Made by a program: the position numbers and the translations under genes | In this document: piece by piece, positions 31,025 through 33,556 of the stretch | Numbering within the stretch: the stretch's first letter is position 1 | How the letters are laid out: each line of letters opens with the position of its first letter | Notes under the pieces: model-generated | What the model saw: the letters and a program-made list of their open reading frames with translations, nothing else | Told to the model about the DNA's origin: nothing | Databases searched by the model: none | NCBI GenBank assembly: GCA_043800905.1 | Contig: JAZDMO010000014.1 | Coordinates: 1-33,556, forward strand | Origin: JAHITU01 sp043800905 | GTDB lineage: Bacteria > Patescibacteriota > Minisyncoccia > Phycocordibacterales > UBA12079 | DNA: 33,556 bases | Reading direction: 5' to 3'

Positions 31025-31612
31025 ATGTTTGAAGCTTTATACAAAACAAAATTAAAAATAAGTGATTGGTCTCAAAATCATTCACACGGAAGAAATGCTA
31101 AATTATGGTTAGCTATTTTTTCTTTTACTGAAGCTTCTTTTTTTGTGATTCCACCTGATGTTTTTCTTTTAGCTATTTTAATTAATAATGGAAGCCGTTG
31201 GATTTATTATTCTTCTATTACTACTATTGCTTCTGTGTTGGGGGGAATGCTGGGATATACTTTTGGATTTTTCTTTTTTGATTTTATTGGTCAGTTTTTA
31301 ATTAATACTTATCATTTACAGAGTCAGATGGCTATGGTTTCTGATTTGTTTATTGATAATGCTTTTTGGGCTGTATTTGTTTCAGCTTTTACTCCTATCC
31401 CTTATAAAGTTTTTACAATTTCGGCTGGTTTTTTTAAAATAAATATTATTACTTTTTTCTTAGCTTCTTTGATTGGGCGTGGTTTAAGATTTTTTATAGT
31501 GGGTTATATAGTAAAGCTTTTTGGAAAACATATGGCCCATTATGCTTTTAAATATTTTAATTATTTAACTTTACTTATTTTAGCTTTAATTCTTTGGTTT
31601 TTAATTATTTAA
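31025..31612 (+). CDS. DedA/VTT-domain membrane protein (YqaA-like)
   Basis: A 195-residue membrane protein with four to five hydrophobic segments. The segments FTEASFFVIPPDVFLLAILIN (about 34-54), ASVLGGMLGYTFGF (about 69-82) and FVSAFTPIPYKVFTISAGFF (about 119-138) match the VTT/DedA-type pattern of re-entrant loops with conserved Pro and Gly. Members of this superfamily move phospholipids or affect membrane potential. A TATAAA box ends 7 bases before the ATG, in line with a leaderless mRNA. Confidence 0.83.
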   Translation: MFEALYKTKLKISDWSQNHSHGRNAKLWLAIFSFTEASFFVIPPDVFLLAILINNGSRWIYYSSITTIASVLGGMLGYTFGFFFFDFIGQFLINTYHLQSQMAMVSDLFIDNAFWAVFVSAFTPIPYKVFTISAGFFKINIITFFLASLIGRGLRFFIVGYIVKLFGKHMAHYAFKYFNYLTLLILALILWFLII

Positions 31613-31670
31613 TTAGGTAATAAAGGATTGATTTAAGCCATAATCGATGTTATATTTGGTTTGTGTTTTT

Positions 31671-31742
31671 GTCCCCGTAGTTTAATGGATAAAACAAGAG
31701 ACTTCTAATCTCTGGCTGTAGGTTCGATTCCTACCGGGGGCA
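31671..31742 (+). tRNA. tRNA-Arg (anticodon TCT)
   Basis: Full cloverleaf on the plus strand: acceptor GTCCCCG/CGGGGGC, D arm GTTTAATGGATAAAAC, anticodon loop CTTCTAA between AGAGA and TCTCT, T arm GTAGGTTCGATTCCTAC, discriminator A, no CCA encoded. It has no tail element that copies its own end. Confidence 0.93.
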
Positions 31743-31791
31743 CAAAAATAACAAAACAAATGCGATAGCATTTGTGAAGTATATTTTTGTA

Positions 31792-31938
31792 GGCGATGAG
31801 GGATTTGTCCCCAGTTCTAAATAAAATTCTTCGCTATTGCTCGAATTGTGTTAAGAACTTGTGACCTCGCTCATTCAAATTTTTCTTTCGCTTCGCTACA
31901 GAAAAATATATTCGTTCGTTTCAAATCCCTCATCGTCC
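31792..31938. repeat. tRNA-tail hairpin element, Val copy 1 (distal)
   Basis: Ends GGCGATGAGGGATTTG (left) and CAAATCCCTCATCGTCC (right) are complementary over at least 14 bases and equal the antisense and sense of the tRNA-Val T-arm/acceptor tail. The core TTCTAAATAAAATTCTTCGC...GCTCGAATTG..TTAAGAAC matches the Lys copy. A further hairpin (AAATTTTTCTTTCG... CAGAAAAATAT type) precedes the right end. The copy is separated from tRNA-Val by copy 2. Confidence 0.75.
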
Positions 31939-31949
31939 GTATAACAATA

Positions 31950-31981
31950 AAAAAACAACACCTCAATCGGTGTTATTTTTT
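31950..31981. terminator. Bidirectional terminator between Val copies 1 and 2
   Basis: AACACC / GGTGTT stem (31957-31962 and 31969-31974) with A runs on the left and T runs on the right. It forms the centre of a larger palindrome made by the two tail arms on each side. Confidence 0.7.
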
Positions 31982-31989
31982 CATTGTGT

Positions 31990-32152
31990 GGGCGATGAGA
32001 TTTGTCCTGACGGTTTCTAAATAAAATTTTTCGCAAGCTCAAATTTTATAAAGAACCGCGGGACACGACTCGTTGTTGCTCATAAGTTCGCAACATACTC
32101 CGTCGTTCAAATCCCTACGCGAGCAAAGAAATTTGCTCGCTCATCACCCACC
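31990..32152. repeat. tRNA-tail hairpin element, Val copy 2 (next to tRNA-Val)
   Basis: Left end GGGCGATGAGATTTG, right end GTTCAAATCCCTACG plus CTCATCACCCACC, with a perfect stem-loop CGAGCAAA...TTTGCTCG inserted in the sense arm at about 32120-32139. The core TCCTGACGGTTTCTAAATA, AAGAACCGCGGGAC, CTCGTTGTTG and TTCGCAACAT is nearly the same as in the Lys copy, 18 kb away. The copied tail includes CCACC, that is the encoded CCA. Confidence 0.78.
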
Positions 32153-32161
32153 ATTAAAATC

Positions 32162-32190
32162 AAAAACCGCTAAAAAAGCGGTTAAGATTT
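32162..32190 (-). terminator. tRNA-Val terminator
   Basis: AACCGCT / AGCGGTT stem (32165-32171 and 32177-32183); on the minus strand a T run follows. It separates tRNA-Val from tail copy 2 and is the centre of their palindrome. Confidence 0.75.
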
Positions 32191-32194
32191 TATA

Positions 32195-32270
32195 TGGTGG
32201 GCGATGAGGGATTTGAACCCCCGACCTTCTCGGTGTAAACGAGTTGCTCTACCAACTGAGCTAATCGCCC
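32195..32270 (-). tRNA. tRNA-Val (anticodon TAC)
   Basis: Minus-strand cloverleaf: acceptor GGGCGAT/ATCGCCC, D arm AGCTCAGTTGGTAGAGC, anticodon loop TTTACAC, T arm GGGGGTTCAAATCCC, discriminator A. CCA is encoded, unlike in the other tRNAs of the window. Confidence 0.93.
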
Positions 32271-32349
32271 TTATTCAATTAGATATATCTTATATTTTTT
32301 TGAACAAAAAAACAAGCGGTTTTTATATTTTTATGCTAAAACTAATAGG

Positions 32350-33060
32350 ATGAAAATCGAAAAAATATTTGAAAATGATGAAGTGGTAGTGGTGAATAAA
32401 CCAACGGGTTTAATGGTGCATGGAGATGGACGTAGTCTAGAAAAAACTTTAGAAGATTGGTTTATAGAAAATTATCCTGAATCAAAAGAGGTCGGCGAGT
32501 CTATTATTCTTCAAAACGGTGAAGAAATAAAAAAATCAGGAATAGTTCATCGTTTAGATAAAGAAACTAGTGGAGTTTTAATTTTGGCTAAAACGCAAGA
32601 ATCTTTTTTAAATTTAAAAACACAATTTCAAAACAAAGAAGTTAAAAAAATCTACAATGTTTTTGTATGGGGAAGAATGAAAAATGATGAAGGAGTGATA
32701 GATCGGCCAATTGGAAGAAGTGGAAAAGATTTCCGCCAATGGTCAGCTCAGAGAGGAGCTAGAGGGACTTTAAGAGAAGCCGTCACAGAATACAAAGTAT
32801 TACAAAAAAATGATGAATTTTCTTTTTTAGAGGTTAATTTGAAAACTGGGCGCACTCATCAAATACGAGTGCATATGAAAGCCATCAATTATCCAGTAGT
32901 GGGGGACAAACTTTATGCTCCTAAACGAGATATGGCTTTAGGTTTTGAAAGATTAGCTTTGCACTCTCGTTCTGTGGAATTTGTTTTGTTGAATGGATAT
33001 AAAATAGAGATAAAGTCTGATTTACCAGAAGATTTTAAAAAAGCCCTTACAAATTTATAA
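32350..33060 (+). CDS. RluA-family RNA pseudouridine synthase
   Basis: A 236-residue pseudouridine synthase. The catalytic motif HRLDKETSGVLILAK lies at 67-81 with catalytic Asp70. NKPTGLMVHG (16-25) and LKTGRTHQIRVHMKAINYPVVGD near 175-195 are the other family blocks. It turns uridine into pseudouridine in rRNA or tRNA. It lacks an N-terminal S4 domain, so it begins directly with the catalytic domain; the exact target (RluA-, RluC- or RluD-like) cannot be told. It starts about 80 bases after tRNA-Val on the other strand. Confidence 0.9.
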   Translation: MKIEKIFENDEVVVVNKPTGLMVHGDGRSLEKTLEDWFIENYPESKEVGESIILQNGEEIKKSGIVHRLDKETSGVLILAKTQESFLNLKTQFQNKEVKKIYNVFVWGRMKNDEGVIDRPIGRSGKDFRQWSAQRGARGTLREAVTEYKVLQKNDEFSFLEVNLKTGRTHQIRVHMKAINYPVVGDKLYAPKRDMALGFERLALHSRSVEFVLLNGYKIEIKSDLPEDFKKALTNL

Positions 33061-33136
33061 ATAAATTTAAATTGTAAATTTTAGATTAAAGATTAAAAAT
33101 TGATAAAGAAAAAATAAGGTGGAGTTTTTTCTTTCT

Positions 33137-33275
33137 CGTCATTGCGAGTTTAAGAAGCAACCTGCCTGCCGGTAGGTAGGTCTAGCATCTCATCATCTGT
33201 CATTGCGAGAAGGGTGGGTTTTTTGATTTTTTAGGAAAAATCAAAAAACCACCCAACGAAGCAATCCAGTCATAA
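33137..33275. repeat. Dispersed intergenic repeat with CCTGCC palindrome and long hairpin
   Basis: Holds CGTCATTGCGAG, CCTGCCTGCCGGTAGGTAGG, a second TCATTGCGAG, a long hairpin (about 33211-33254, GGTGGGTTTTTTGATTTTT against its complement) and GAAGCAATCCAG. Same family as 1294-1458 and 18906-18975. It fills much of the gap after the RluA-like gene. Confidence 0.6.
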
Positions 33276-33422
33276 AATTAAAACATAAGGCTTCCATTCA
33301 CTTTTTCATTATTTTACGGCTCTGTTGAGCCATAAAATAAAGGAAATAGCTTAAATTGTTAAGTATTAAAAGCGTCATATGTGTGTGCACTTCAAGAGTT
33401 AATTCAAGTGAAAAGCCGTTTT

Positions 33423-33556
33423 CTAACCAATAGCTTGGAAACACTCTGTTAATAATTGGCTCGGTGTTTTTAAATCAATTCCCATATGTAATCTATGTTC
33501 GTTGTAGTATTTTAAATATTTTGGCATTTCTTTATTAACAATATTAACATTTCTTT
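33423..33556 (-). CDS. Transposase, C-terminal end (IS481/IS3-type DDE), partial
   Basis: A 43-codon C-terminal fragment cut by the window edge. The minus-strand frame reads YLKYYNEHRLHMGIDLKTPSQ and ends at TAG (33423-33425). The block Y-N-x-x-R-x-H-x-x-x-x-x-x-K-T-P is typical for the end of the integrase core in IS481 and IS3 transposases. Downstream (about 33298-33340) is a GGCTC/GAGCC hairpin that may end its transcript. The insertion sequence's end repeats cannot be fixed from this piece. Confidence 0.7.
   Translation of the reverse strand, partial: RNVNIVNKEMPKYLKYYNEHRLHMGIDLKTPSQLLTECFQAIG

Noticed and set aside
1..33556. CRISPR array
   Set aside because: No regularly spaced direct repeats of 23-40 bases with unique spacers; the repeats seen are inverted, sparse and linked to tRNA genes or gene ends. 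No cas-like gene.

Overview
The window looks like part of a small, AT-rich genome from the Candidate Phyla Radiation (Patescibacteria, Parcubacteria/Nomurabacteria-like). This is inferred from very low GC, short or domain-trimmed core proteins (YebC without its middle domain, a MurE-type ligase without its N-terminal domain, PolA almost without the 3'-5' exonuclease domain, a short HolA), many small orphan proteins, AT-rich spacers and near-leaderless promoters. TGG encodes Trp and TAA, TAG and TGA all appear as stops, so the code looks standard.

Layout. 1-12.7 kb is mostly housekeeping: dnaN, a class A PBP, ruvC, yebC, ruvB, a probable structured ncRNA with its own promoter, a GspE/PilB ATPase, tsaE, polA, a membrane protein and a holA-like gene. 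12.8-14.3 kb holds two small orphan genes, a Pyr_excise-like gene and tRNA-Lys with a hairpin element on its 3' side. 14.4-21.7 kb mixes core genes (DoxX-like, SpoU methyltransferase, a lamin-tail-like surface protein, MurE-like ligase, ruvA, rpsT, serine protease) with small orphan genes that carry Shine-Dalgarno sequences and their own terminators. 21.7-23.9 kb is an island with two PH-domain membrane proteins and a nonsense-mutated XRE regulator, next to tRNA-Arg(GCG). 24.4-28.8 kb is a one-orientation array of four single-gene units separated by related repeats, anchored at tRNA-Ser(TGA). 28.9-33.1 kb returns to core-like genes (thioredoxin-CcdA-like fusion, ruvX, DedA-like, RluA-like) with tRNA-Arg(TCT), tRNA-Val(TAC) and two more hairpin elements. 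The right edge holds the 3' end of a transposase gene.

The main finding concerns the tRNA genes. Four of the five tRNA genes (Lys, Arg-GCG, Ser, Val) have on their 3' side one or two roughly 140-195 bp elements. One arm of each element copies the antisense of a tRNA T-arm/acceptor end and the other arm copies the sense, so the ends form a stem made of tRNA tail. At tRNA-Ser the matching element lies 4.1 kb away, and the gap is filled by the four gene units separated by sites with repeated GCTAGCACGA(A/G)G motifs. Three of those sites also carry a T-arm-like motif ending in CCGCA, the same bases as the tRNA-Ser end. This suggests an integron-like or tRNA-tail-dependent cassette platform. No recombinase is present in the window, so mobility is inference.

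Regulation. About a dozen genes have a -10 box, often TGnTAAAAT or TGnTATAAT, ending only 6-10 nt before the ATG, so their mRNAs should be leaderless or nearly so. Five small orphan genes instead have clear Shine-Dalgarno sequences, which suggests a separate origin or expression mode.
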